A DNA stretch of 64,000 nt from Alloascoidea africana (GCA_030581615.1 JAKTTT010000056.1:62001-126000), one strand, 5' to 3'; shown: positions 19,568-28,327, numbered from the stretch's first letter. Notes: generated from the sequence alone by a model not told the origin. Numbers and translations: made by a program.

Positions 19568-21451
19568 ATGACAAAAGGAAATATTGAGCAGAGTACTTTT
19601 CAGAATCCGATTTTGATTCTGGTCTACAAAATATGTCATATAATCAAGCTATCGAGAACGGCAGCACGGGACTGTGAGGTTGAAGCAGACACAAACACAG
19701 GCACACATTCACGAGCTCATGAACTTGATCTTCCTCTGGGGGCAAATTTTGAACTGTTCCAGAATGAATACCAGGGAAAAGAAATGCTGCCTTTTATAAT
19801 AGAGGTGTGCCTCGATTTGAATGCCACCAATAGTGAGGGAACTGCTAGACGATATCTGAAAATGTACGATAAGCATTCACATCCACAATATATAGACAGC
19901 AAGATGAACCAGATTGTGATGGAGAGATGGCTCGTGCAAGCGACGCTTGATAATCTGCCATTTGAATCTAAGATCGCCAGTGGCAATAATTCTGTAACAG
20001 CCCAGGATAATATAAATGCATTCGTTCAGAGACTCTATGATTTTTGCAACTCATCACTGCCTTGCTCGAGGATGGTAAAAGATAAAGACTTTAAACTGAC
20101 TATTCAAACATCAAATTCCCCAATCGGGAGAAGACCAGACAAACTAAGACTTTCAAAAAGTCTCGTAGTACCTACAGCTGATCGTCATCAAGCCCATTTA
20201 GAAAATGTCTGTGTTGGATCTGTTTGCTCTTCTTTCGGGAGTGCTGAAGTCTTCCTTTGTTACAGAAAGATGGGTCGAATCGAGAGAGTGAACGGTACTG
20301 ATCCTACTGATTTTAAGGAAAAGAGAAAACAGTTGATCCCAATTTATCTCAACAAGTTACCCGTTGTGGCGGAAACAGAGAGCTCACACAGTGCTAGTTC
20401 AACTCATGTTCAGAGTCTCTTGGCAAGTAGGAGAGCAAGAAAAAACCGAGTCCCTCGTTTATCTCTTGGGAAAGCCTATAGCGCACAATCATTTAACCCG
20501 TGTAGCATTTTAGCAACTGGGAAGTGCCATTTCCAGTCTCAGTCTAATAAAGAAATAGAAGAACACAACCCGCAAACAAGCATTTTTGATATTGGGACTT
20601 GGGAAAGCACACATCATTTAACAGAACCGCTGGAAAGATATTGCCTCGGCTCCCAAGGGAGTGACCACAGACTAGATTCAGCAACTTCTCCAACACTGCG
20701 TCCGAAAGATGTTCACGATTTGGAAACTTTTATTAGAATTGTGGATGCCAGACAACCCCTGAACTGTTTTAACAAGACCGCAACCTTTGGTGAAAAACTA
20801 CAAGCCCAGTGCAAAGAAATGAATACTAGAGAGGCGACAAAGAATGTTCAATGCTCCAACAATGTGACTCAATCATCAGAGCCTACTCCCTTGTCTGCTA
20901 AAGGGAATTCCAAATCCGAACCAGAAAGTTGTTACAGCATTACCAAAGAGGACGAAAACGACATTAGTGACAGGGCAAATGAGATTTTGCAAGATTGTCA
21001 TTACAGCTTTTACTTTCAAGGAGGATTTGTAGATTTTCCATTTGAAAAACGTGTTCGGTCCAAAGAAGCAGACTGGAGCTGTGATACTGAAGCAGCAAAT
21101 ACCGAACCTGAAAGCGGCCCCAACCACGAGATTAAAAGAGTCAAAACACAAACACAACCACAGCAAAATTCTCCCAATTCTCCTTTGGACCCATCTTCAA
21201 CCGCAAGTGTGAAGGAGAAAGAAACAGATCGCGAGTACCTGTTGGAGGGCGGGACCAAGATGCCGGAAGTTTTGCCTAGGATTACTGGAATAGGCGAACG
21301 TTATGCAAGCACCGGCAATTCCTATGGCTATGGCCACAACTTTTCCTCTTGCTACCTGTACAGACCCAATCTGGTAAAGCAAGATAAAGACTCTTCATTT
21401 TCTCCAAGTTATCACGCAAGAAACCATTTTTTGGAGGTACGAATGCTATAA
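19568..21451 (+). CDS. ATG13: Autophagy protein Atg13 (HORMA domain plus disordered tail)
   Basis: Atg13 is the nutrient-responsive adaptor of the Atg1 kinase complex. The product is about 627 residues from the first ATG of the family-like part (MTKGNIEQSTFQ). The N-terminal HORMA domain (about residues 1-240) shows PFIIEVCLDL, comparable to PLVVETYLDL in yeast Atg13, then QIVMERWLV (yeast EIVMERWLI) after the expected gap. The domain end has RLSKSLVV and a FGSAEVFLCYRK strand corresponding to yeast FGLLRVSVSYRR. The rest is Ser/Asn/Gln-rich and probably disordered. A short segment DVHDLETFIRIVDARQPL matches the conserved (E/D)DLxxFxKLLExxxDL element of the Atg17-binding region. It is much diverged from Saccharomyces, and the call is from remembered family patterns. 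Confidence 0.78.
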   Translation: MTKGNIEQSTFQNPILILVYKICHIIKLSRTAARDCEVEADTNTGTHSRAHELDLPLGANFELFQNEYQGKEMLPFIIEVCLDLNATNSEGTARRYLKMYDKHSHPQYIDSKMNQIVMERWLVQATLDNLPFESKIASGNNSVTAQDNINAFVQRLYDFCNSSLPCSRMVKDKDFKLTIQTSNSPIGRRPDKLRLSKSLVVPTADRHQAHLENVCVGSVCSSFGSAEVFLCYRKMGRIERVNGTDPTDFKEKRKQLIPIYLNKLPVVAETESSHSASSTHVQSLLASRRARKNRVPRLSLGKAYSAQSFNPCSILATGKCHFQSQSNKEIEEHNPQTSIFDIGTWESTHHLTEPLERYCLGSQGSDHRLDSATSPTLRPKDVHDLETFIRIVDARQPLNCFNKTATFGEKLQAQCKEMNTREATKNVQCSNNVTQSSEPTPLSAKGNSKSEPESCYSITKEDENDISDRANEILQDCHYSFYFQGGFVDFPFEKRVRSKEADWSCDTEAANTEPESGPNHEIKRVKTQTQPQQNSPNSPLDPSSTASVKEKETDREYLLEGGTKMPEVLPRITGIGERYASTGNSYGYGHNFSSCYLYRPNLVKQDKDSSFSPSYHARNHFLEVRML

Positions 21452-21840
21452 GGGTGGATGGAGGTATCTCAGAAAAAGGTGGCATTTTGGTTTCAAGGCA
21501 CACAGACAGACACATCTTTATCTCCTAGCTGTGTGCCACACTGAGCTGTTCTGTTCTGTTCTGTTCTCTCTTGGGAGCTTGGGCTAGAACTTTTTGAATT
21601 TTGCATTTGTTTCTATCTTCGTCAAAGCAGTTTGTCTGATTGCTGACGTGTTTGTTCTGCAGCTTACGGTTTAGAGTGAGGCAGGCTTTTTTGGGGTCTA
21701 CGATTCAAGTACTGCATTTTGCTGTTGTTATCTACTACCTATTTCTACTACCACCTGAAACGAGACAAAAACAAAAACTAGATACGTTTATAACTGCTCT
21801 GACCAACCTCTAGTGCGTGTGAGTGTGTTCCCATTACAAG
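21452..21840 (+). promoter_or_regulatory. Intergenic region before the GT34 gene
   Basis: This 390-bp stretch has no gene. It contains a short tandem repeat of GTTCT (four copies, about 21547-21567) and a pyrimidine-rich leader. Confidence 0.4.
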
Positions 21841-23220
21841 ATGAACTTTGAAACAGAGAGGGACGCGTTGGGGACCAGTAATGACAGCAGTAGTAAATAT
21901 CGACCTCGAGGCAGCTCTAAAAAACCACCAAATCTGAAAAACTTGATTGCAATTCTGAAGCGAAGGCTAACTATACGGTCAGTGGTTGTACTAATATTCG
22001 TGACAGTTGTCATTCTGACGGTTGGTGATTTGTTCGGCATGAATGGGATGAAAAGTGTATTTGGGGTTGGACTACCTTTCAAACCTTTTGGAGGCTCAGG
22101 CGGTGCATCAATAGCAGGAATCGATGGAGTCTCTGGCAGATTGGGCAATGTTGCTGGGAAGCTTGTGAATGGGCGAGTTATGGAAAAGACCAACTCACGG
22201 TATTTCTACCCCGATGTTGCAGATATACCTTTTATTCGTGCGAGTGGGAATGGCCAGATCCGACGACCTTTTCCCCAAACAAAACAAGATGACGAATCTC
22301 AGGAGAAAGACTCACCTGTGGAGAAGGCACAACGGAAGTATTTCACCATGTTCGATTCAGTTTATACAAACAGCAAGACGAGCATTGTTCTTGTTGTCGG
22401 GCTTGACTATGAGAATTATACTCCACTACATTTGCAACAGGTTATCCAGAACAGAGTTGACTATGCACGAACACAGGGATATGGAGTCTATTCAAAGTAT
22501 ATCCAAGAGTACTTTCCAAAACTGCAAGGTACACTAACGCCGGAGAAATGGGCGAAGCTGCTTTTGGTACGTGATGCGATGAACTCGTTCCCGAACGCCA
22601 AGTACTTTTGGTTTTTGGACCAGAATGCGGTCATAATGAGGACGGATGTGGATCTCTATGACTATCTTCTTGAGCCGACTGCTATGGATCCGCTTATTTT
22701 ACGGGATGTCCCAGTTGTTCCTCCCAATGGCGCTATAAAGACTTATAGAAATGCACGACCAGAAGAGATTTCATTTCTGATTACACAGGACAAGGAAGGT
22801 GTGGATACATCGTCTTTCATTGTGACGAACTCGGAGTATTCGCAAGCGATGCTTGAGATATGGGCCGACCCATTGTATCTCCGGTTTGGCAAGTTCCAGG
22901 ATGGTGAGACCAGTGCTTTGGCTCATATTTTGCAGTGGCATCCAGTGATGCTTTCCAAAACGGCGTTTATCCCACCACGGACGATTGCAAGCAGGCATTC
23001 GGATCGGCCTGTTGGGTCTGAGGACGAAAAGTACGATTACCATTTTGCAGACCTTGTCGTATCTCAAAAGGGATGCGAAAAGCAGGGCGTTCAGATCTGC
23101 GCCCTTTGGTTCGAAAACTATTACAAACAGCTTCACCCTGAAACGACGGAAGCTAACAATGAAAAGACAGAGGCGAAACAGGATGCGAAAGCCAAGGCCG
23201 AGGCAGGGGCAGCAGCATGA
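21841..23220 (+). CDS. Golgi alpha-mannosyltransferase of family GT34 (Mnn10/Mnn11 type)
   Basis: This 459-residue type II Golgi protein has a basic cytosolic tail, a membrane anchor near residues 45-62 (RSVVVLIFVTVVILTVGD), a Gly-rich stem, then the catalytic domain from about residue 165. Family marks are TSIVLVVGLDYENYTP, NRVDYARTQGYGVY, EKWAKLLLVRDAM and FPNAKYFWFLDQNAVIM. Further on are ISFLITQDKEGVDTSSFIVTNSEYS and DGETSALAHIL. Mnn10/Mnn11 belong to mannan polymerase II and extend the alpha-1,6 backbone of N-glycans. The usual D-x-D metal site appears as D260-Q-N262, which may indicate a Mnn11-like or altered active site. Start: ATG at 21841. It converges with the TMEM115-type gene. VAN1, a partner enzyme in mannan synthesis, is two genes downstream. 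Confidence 0.85.
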   Translation: MNFETERDALGTSNDSSSKYRPRGSSKKPPNLKNLIAILKRRLTIRSVVVLIFVTVVILTVGDLFGMNGMKSVFGVGLPFKPFGGSGGASIAGIDGVSGRLGNVAGKLVNGRVMEKTNSRYFYPDVADIPFIRASGNGQIRRPFPQTKQDDESQEKDSPVEKAQRKYFTMFDSVYTNSKTSIVLVVGLDYENYTPLHLQQVIQNRVDYARTQGYGVYSKYIQEYFPKLQGTLTPEKWAKLLLVRDAMNSFPNAKYFWFLDQNAVIMRTDVDLYDYLLEPTAMDPLILRDVPVVPPNGAIKTYRNARPEEISFLITQDKEGVDTSSFIVTNSEYSQAMLEIWADPLYLRFGKFQDGETSALAHILQWHPVMLSKTAFIPPRTIASRHSDRPVGSEDEKYDYHFADLVVSQKGCEKQGVQICALWFENYYKQLHPETTEANNEKTEAKQDAKAKAEAGAAA

Positions 23221-23224
23221 GCAT

Positions 23225-23262
23225 GAGCATGAGAATGAGCTGGAGCTGGAGCTGGAGCTGCC
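23225..23262 (+). repeat. GAGCAT and GAGCTG tandem repeats after the GT34 stop codon
   Basis: Directly after the stop is a run of GAGCAT, GAGAAT and GAGCTG hexamers. The GT34 frame meets TGA four times at every second codon here, while another frame stays open through the repeat. Confidence 0.7.
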
Positions 23263-23472
23263 AAGCAATACAAACTCTAAGGTGAAGATATAGATTCATA
23301 TACACATACTGTTATTACTACTAGTTTGCACTTTTTGTTTCTCTTCTGTTTTTTTTTTGTGTTATAGAAACAGGTACCTAAAACAAGCTCAACAGCACCA
23401 CCACCAGACTATGGATGTAAGTATTCCAAACGTGTTCATATTAAGTAGATTGTCATCTATAGTTACTCCTAT

Positions 23473-23537
23473 TAATACTATGACTGCTACTGCTACTATT
23501 ACTGTTACTGTTACTGTTGCTGCTGTTGTTGTTGTTG
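23473..23537. repeat. ACT/GTT/GCT trinucleotide tract at the 3' end of the TMEM115-type gene
   Basis: A run of imperfect trinucleotides starts in the 3' flank and extends into the last codons of the minus-strand gene, where it encodes a C-terminal polyglutamine of eight residues. Confidence 0.75.
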
Positions 23538-24769
23538 CGCTTTCAAAGCGGCCTTTGCCTTTTCATTAGCGAGTCTCTCTTCCAAAATGTTCATTGCAAA
23601 AGCCCTTCTCCTGTCGGCAGTTTTGGACTTGCCCTTGCCACCGACGCCAGCAGCGCCCAGGCTCACAGACTCGTTCCGTTTCATGGCGCGCTCATTCCCG
23701 GTCTCGATCTCGGTTTCGTTGAAAGGCGTGCACAATTTGACCGCAACGAGCAGGTCGAAAACAACGGTTGAAATGGGAGCCACGAGTTTCGAGTTCAGGG
23801 GCTCTGGGAAGAAATTTGCAATTGAGAACACGTCACTGGGGTCTCCCCTAATCTTTGTCGCACCCGAATTGGCGTTCACGCCTCCTTCCAATGCAGCGGA
23901 TGTGGATGTGGATGGTGTTCCAGCAGCTTCATCAAATTCCAGCGTTGGCAGCACTGGGTCTGCATAACCGACTTGGTAGAAACGGAGATATGTCCAGGAT
24001 ATGAAAAACCCCAAAACGGCTTCAGAGACCAGTTTCAAGCTGGAGGTAAGGATACCAAACAGCGTGAACACGGTCAGAGCACAGATTGCAAGGTGTTTGA
24101 TGCGGAACTTGACGAGGCCCTTGAGCAGCACAAGGTTGTGTTCTGGGATCAGCTGTTTGAACACAACGTAGAGACCCATTGTCAGGGCAAGGTTCCCATC
24201 AATTGGCTCGTCCAGTAGGGCCACTGCTTCCTGTGTCCCTGCTGTGTTGCTGCCGCCACTGCTTCTGTAGTAGTAAACGGTTACTGTAAGCAGGACAATT
24301 GTAAAGTTGGAAATGAGAAGTGTCAACAAAATAAACCGGATTGTTTCTGACGTTCCCCAGGCCCGTTCGCAATACCTCACTCCGTAGAATGCCGTGATGG
24401 AAGAAATCAAGAACTAAGGGGCGAGGTTAGAAAAGAGAGAACAAAAATGGACAAAATGGAAAAGTGTGTGTCGCATACCCCAATAAACGAACTCTCCACA
24501 AACGAACTGGTTAGTAGAACCCACGGATTGAACAGCATACTCCGTGGAACCAGCTGTAAAATAGGGACAATAATCTGTCCGAACGAAATGTCTTCCTGTA
24601 TCTGTGTCTGGGTTCCAGCAGTCCCAGTCCCACTATCACTTTTTCCTGAAACGTGGCTTGTGTAGGTCCATAGCCGTATCAAAAAGACTGAGCCTGAGCA
24701 GACTGCAAGTGAGGAGAGAACTACTTTTGTAACTGGCGGGATAGAAAATCGTGGAGTTAAAACCGACAT
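23511..24769 (-). CDS. TMEM115-family rhomboid-like membrane protein
   Basis: The exons are complement(24479-24769) and complement(23511-24413), about 397 residues. The intron (donor GTATGC, branch TCTAAC, acceptor CCTTAG) joins VESSFIG to FLISSITAFYGVRYCERAWG. This is the DUF1751/TMEM115 pattern: PPVTKVVLS near the N-terminus, LVPRSMLFNPWVLLTSSFVE, then YGVRYCERAWGT, followed by two or three further membrane segments. The family is related to rhomboid proteases but lacks the catalytic Ser/His. In animals it works in the Golgi in retrograde traffic and glycosylation; yeast YOL107W is the uncharacterised counterpart. The C-terminal half is hydrophilic and ends in a polyglutamine run. Start: the ATG at 24769 begins MSVLTPRFSIPP. 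Confidence 0.85.
24414..24478 (-). other. Intron in the TMEM115-type gene
   Basis: This 65-nt minus-strand intron has donor GTATGC, branch TCTAAC about 15 nt before the acceptor, and acceptor CTTAG. The join is in phase 0 and restores a conserved membrane segment. Confidence 0.88.
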
Positions 24770-24896
24770 GACTTGGGAGGAGGGTATCTACTAATATGTT
24801 CCGATCTGGAAATATCTTTCCTGTTTTCTACTTTTCAGCTTTTTTGGGGGATCTAAGATGTGATGTTGAGAATGGGCGTAATGGGGTAACCGGGTC

Positions 24897-24903
24897 CGGG
24901 TAA
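24897..24903 (+). promoter_or_regulatory. Reb1-type site upstream of the TMEM115-type gene
   Basis: CCGGGTAAC contains the CGGGTAA core bound by the general factor Reb1 in yeasts. It lies 128 bp before the start at 24769. A related GGGGTAACC is 14 bp away. Confidence 0.45.
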
Positions 24904-24949
24904 CGGGCGCCGATGCTGAGGATTGATTATATCTACAAACATGTACAAG

Positions 24950-26302
24950 TCAGGTTGCAACCTCTGAGAAAATGCGGCCGCCCGTTCTGTGGCGTTTCCG
25001 GCGTTCTTGTCTTGCTATTTTGATGAGATCTTCTTTGCTGGGTTCATAGATGTGCCAAACGATGTAGTTTGGTAGTCCAGCTACGGAAAAGTGCATGCGT
25101 CGGGCCAATTTGCCAAAGGCTTCAGTTTCCGCATGGTTTTCGAAAGTAAAGGCCGGGAAGTTTGCACCGTTGCGGAAGACTTGGGCTTTGGCCAAGATGG
25201 ATACGCCGCCGATGCCGTCGAGGTCCAGCAGCTGGTCTCTGTCGCCTATTCCCGAGTAATGGCGCGAATAGGCGAGATGAACTCGGTAGGTGTCGTACTC
25301 TGGATAGCCCTCCACGATGACCTCGTCCTCTGGGAGCCTACGGGCCAGAGCCAGGGCGGTTGAAGACTCCTGCCAGGAATTGAGATCGTAGGGCTGTTCC
25401 CTGGTGATGGGGTCTAGAAAGTCCGGAAGCGGACGCCATATGTTGGGCACGATGATATCTTTGTTGTGTTTCATGAGGTCCTGGAGAATTGAGCCGGGGG
25501 CCTCTTCGACGTCTGCGTCTCGCCAGTAGACCCAGGAGTGGTATGGCTTGAGGGCAGCAGTCAGAAGCCAGTTGCGGGCGCGAGCCATCAACTTCCGGCG
25601 GATGGCTTGAACGGAGACGCCGTGTCTGTCCGAAAAGCCCTGTCCGATGACCTGGCCAAAGTCCTTTTGGTAGATGGAGACGGAGCGGAACGGGGCCGCG
25701 TAGCCCGGATGGCGGCGGTCTGAGCTGGTGAAGTCGTGCAGAAGCCTCCTGCGACGGGACTGGTCCATGTAGTTCAGATACAGGTCGTGGGAGTAGATTC
25801 GGAGGCTGGAATTGGAGAGCGCGAGTCTGGAGTTGTGCGTGAGCAGTTCGAAGGGGATTCTGTCTGCGAGAGAGCCGTTCTGGAGCAGATGGGAGTAATC
25901 TTGGAGGCGTCGCAAGGTGTTGTCTTTGGGCGAGCAGTCGCTGACGAGAAAGGCCAGGTCGATGAGCTCGTGGGGGTAGGTCAGGTTCATTAGGTGGTGG
26001 AACATGAGAGGCAGCAGCCGGTCAGCGTTACGGAGAGGCACGAGGAAGAGCACAATGTCCTGCGACCGCTCGCCCTGGCCGTTCTGCTGGGACAGGTCGT
26101 AGTAGGACACCGAGCTGGGCAAGTCGTCTGGCCCGGGGGTGTCGATGGTCCATGTGGGCTTGTGGAGCTGGCGAAGATCTTTGGCGCTGGTGCTGGCGCT
26201 GGTGCTGGAGCCCAGAAGGTTGAGTGCAAACACCAGCAAGATGAGGAAGACGAGACACAGGAGGTGTTTCAGCCGCCGCCTCACGAGGCCCAGAAAGAGC
26301 AT
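24950..26302 (-). CDS. VAN1: Van1-type alpha-1,6-mannosyltransferase (GT62; mannan polymerase I)
   Basis: Van1 pairs with Mnn9 in the cis-Golgi to begin the alpha-1,6 mannan backbone on N-glycans. From the ATG at 26302 the product is 450 residues: a short basic tail, a membrane anchor (CLVFLILLVFALNLL), then the catalytic domain. Near-invariant GT62 stretches are PLMFHHLMNLTYPHELIDLA, KDFGQVIGQGFSDRHGV, SWVYWRDADVE (with D-A-D), IIVPNIWRPLPDFL, QPYDLNSWQES and FPAFTFENHAETEAFGK. These fit Van1 better than Mnn9 or Anp1 as remembered. The frame is open upstream of the ATG. A candidate 5' exon (26454-26518, beginning MLPARLE) could splice across 26376-26453 and add 46 residues to the cytosolic tail. 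CTG encodes leucine in MNLTYP and IDLAF. Confidence 0.9.
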   Translation of the reverse strand: MLFLGLVRRRLKHLLCLVFLILLVFALNLLGSSTSASTSAKDLRQLHKPTWTIDTPGPDDLPSSVSYYDLSQQNGQGERSQDIVLFLVPLRNADRLLPLMFHHLMNLTYPHELIDLAFLVSDCSPKDNTLRRLQDYSHLLQNGSLADRIPFELLTHNSRLALSNSSLRIYSHDLYLNYMDQSRRRRLLHDFTSSDRRHPGYAAPFRSVSIYQKDFGQVIGQGFSDRHGVSVQAIRRKLMARARNWLLTAALKPYHSWVYWRDADVEEAPGSILQDLMKHNKDIIVPNIWRPLPDFLDPITREQPYDLNSWQESSTALALARRLPEDEVIVEGYPEYDTYRVHLAYSRHYSGIGDRDQLLDLDGIGGVSILAKAQVFRNGANFPAFTFENHAETEAFGKLARRMHFSVAGLPNYIVWHIYEPSKEDLIKIARQERRKRHRTGGRIFSEVAT

Positions 26303-26788
26303 GTGTGGGCGCTTCCAAGGCCCAAGGCGAGAGATTGGATTGCAATCGGAATTGGTACTGCCTTTGCTTTCGTATCTAGAGATGGGAAGGTGGTCAGGAC
26401 CCAAGAGCAGAGGCTGTGGACGCAGACATAAAGGGACGATTGGGGATGCTTACTGGGGCAGCACTTTGGCTGGGGCAGGGCGCCAGAGCGCACGAGTCTC
26501 GAGTCTCGCCGGGAGCATGGTCTTGCGAGCGACAGGCCGAGAAGACGAGAAGACGATAAGACGATAAGACGGGACGACGATAAGACGGGAAGGTGGGAAG
26601 ACGAAAAGAAGGAGATGATGGGCGGTCCGGATCTGGAGGAAGAGAACAAGACTATTCATGTTGGGCGCAAGCGTCTCGTGAGCCTGCGCCGGTCTATTTA
26701 CTACTGGCTACTACTTCTAAGGCTGGGCCTCTGGGCCTCTGGGCCTCTGGGCCTCTGGGCTCACCGCCGGCTGCTCACCGCCGGCTGC
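26303..26788. promoter_or_regulatory. VAN1 promoter and arrestin 3' flank
   Basis: This 486-bp stretch has no independent gene. It contains a purine-rich run with three GATAAG motifs (26555-26560, 26563-26568, 26579-26584) and two kinds of tandem repeats at 26725-26788. A candidate VAN1 5' exon lies at 26454-26518. Confidence 0.45.
26725..26788 (+). repeat. GGGCCTCT x4 followed by a 14-bp unit x2
   Basis: Four perfect 8-bp GGGCCTCT units plus a partial are followed directly by two perfect copies of a 14-bp unit beginning TCACCGCC. The array stops exactly at the stop codon of the arrestin gene on the minus strand. Confidence 0.9.
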
Positions 26789-28327
26789 TCACGGGCTGGT
26801 GGACGACGCTGGCGTGGGATTGGCGTGGGCCCGCTTGGAGGAGCCTGCGATGGAGGGGGACCTGAGCACCGGGCTGGGGTTCGCACTGGCGCTCGCACTG
26901 GCACTGGCACTGGCACCAGAGCCCGCGAACGGGCCCTGGTGAAGCCGGTGGAAGTTGCTGACCAGCGGCGACGAGAGCACGGCCGCGGGAACTGCTCGCG
27001 GCGAGCCCAGCTGGTCTTTCCTGCCTGCCGCGGCCTCGTCGAAGGGCAGCCCGTACTCTCTGGCACCATAGTCTCTGGCTCCGCTGGCTCCGCTGGCTCC
27101 GCTGGCTCCAGTTCCCGCGGAGTAGTGGTACGGATAGTGCGAGTACGACCGCTGGGTCCGCGGCGAGGCCTCGATCTGAGCGGCCACCTCCACGTCCGTG
27201 TGCAACTCCACGTCCGCAAAGTCGCTCTCGTTCATGATCGCGACCCGAGCGTCCAGCTGGAGCCGGTAGTAGCAGCTCACGTCGCCGCTCTGAGACCGGA
27301 ACGACGGGTGGAACGTCTCGCGGAACACACACCGTCGCAGCGCCCGCGCCGGCACCGCGACCTGGTACAGCTGGATCCCGTCGTTGTACTCGGGCGGAAT
27401 CGGCTCCGAGCTGGCCAGGTCCGCAAACAGAATGTGGTCCTCCAGGTCGTTCACCGTGATGGCCTCCGTGAACGACCGCCGCCGCACGTTGGCCGTCGCG
27501 AGCACAAACACCTGGCTCATCTGGAGCCGCAGGTTCGTGATCATCACCGTGCCCTTCTCCCCAGAGCTCCCGAAATGCGACGGCCCCAGGTTCGTCAGCA
27601 GAAACAGCTCGAATGCTGGCAACCGTCGCCCGACCGTGAACACCTTGTTTTCTGGGAACCTCATCTCCAGAATCAGCGATGTAGCTCCTCCTCCTCCTCC
27701 TCTTCCTCCAGCTGGCTTCAGCAAGAACGGCGCCCTCACGATCGAGGGCTTGTGGTTCGCACTCTCGTTGTAAAGCCCCCCAGGCACGGCAAACGGAATC
27801 ACCGCAACCTCGCCAAGGTCCCCGATTGCCTTGCCCTGGATCTCCGTTCTGACCGTGTAGGCAATCCCAATATCGCTGGACGGGAACAGCTCGGGATCCG
27901 TTTTCTCCCCGCTGCTGCCAATGCCACTTGGGAATTGGAACTCGAACGGGAACTCGTACTGGCCCTCATTGAGCTGTCCGTTCTCTCTCAAATTCAGCAC
28001 CGTCTGCGAAACAGCAAAAAATGTGCTATTGACTTCCTCCGTTGCACCGTATCCCTTTTGCAATTGGTACTGCACCTTGTCGCCGACCCAGTTGGCTCGC
28101 TCAGTGTAAGACCTCAAGGCCTGGGGCACCGACACTGAAAATTTCTTCTTGCCTTCTAGAACAACCTCGACCCGCTCCACGCTACTTCTCTCGTGCACAT
28201 CCACCACAAGTGTCCCTGTCACGTAGTCCCCTGCAGTGTAGTATCCATCAAAACTCGCCTTTTCATCCACTCTGATCGCCGCTGTGAATGTGCCATGTCT
28301 CTGGCTCTCTGGCTTTGGCGATCCCAT
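26789..28327 (-). CDS. Alpha-arrestin (arrestin-related trafficking adaptor)
   Basis: This protein of about 512 residues (from the ATG at 28327, MGSPKPESQRHG) has two arrestin-type beta domains. ARTs recruit the ubiquitin ligase Rsp5 to plasma-membrane permeases and send them to the vacuole. The N-domain shows GDYVTGTLVVDV, RVEVVLEGKKKFSVSV, EGQYEFPFEFQFPSGI and IGIAYTVRTEIQGK. The C-domain includes KGTVMITNLRLQMSQVFVLA. The last 130 residues are Ala/Ser/Gly-rich and low complexity (GASASASASASANPSP). I see YNDGIQLYQV-type strands but no clear PPxY motif for Rsp5, so an adaptor role would need another contact. The upstream in-frame ATG (28387) is less likely because a TATA-like element lies at 28413-28420. 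Which ART this is cannot be said. Confidence 0.78.
   Translation of the reverse strand: MGSPKPESQRHGTFTAAIRVDEKASFDGYYTAGDYVTGTLVVDVHERSSVERVEVVLEGKKKFSVSVPQALRSYTERANWVGDKVQYQLQKGYGATEEVNSTFFAVSQTVLNLRENGQLNEGQYEFPFEFQFPSGIGSSGEKTDPELFPSSDIGIAYTVRTEIQGKAIGDLGEVAVIPFAVPGGLYNESANHKPSIVRAPFLLKPAGGRGGGGGATSLILEMRFPENKVFTVGRRLPAFELFLLTNLGPSHFGSSGEKGTVMITNLRLQMSQVFVLATANVRRRSFTEAITVNDLEDHILFADLASSEPIPPEYNDGIQLYQVAVPARALRRCVFRETFHPSFRSQSGDVSCYYRLQLDARVAIMNESDFADVELHTDVEVAAQIEASPRTQRSYSHYPYHYSAGTGASGASGASGARDYGAREYGLPFDEAAAGRKDQLGSPRAVPAAVLSSPLVSNFHRLHQGPFAGSGASASASASASANPSPVLRSPSIAGSSKRAHANPTPASSTSP

Noticed and set aside
26615-28138. 507-codon open frame on the plus strand opposite the arrestin gene
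   Set aside because: It is the GC-rich antisense of a clear arrestin coding sequence. The protein is Arg/His/Val-rich low complexity with no family features.
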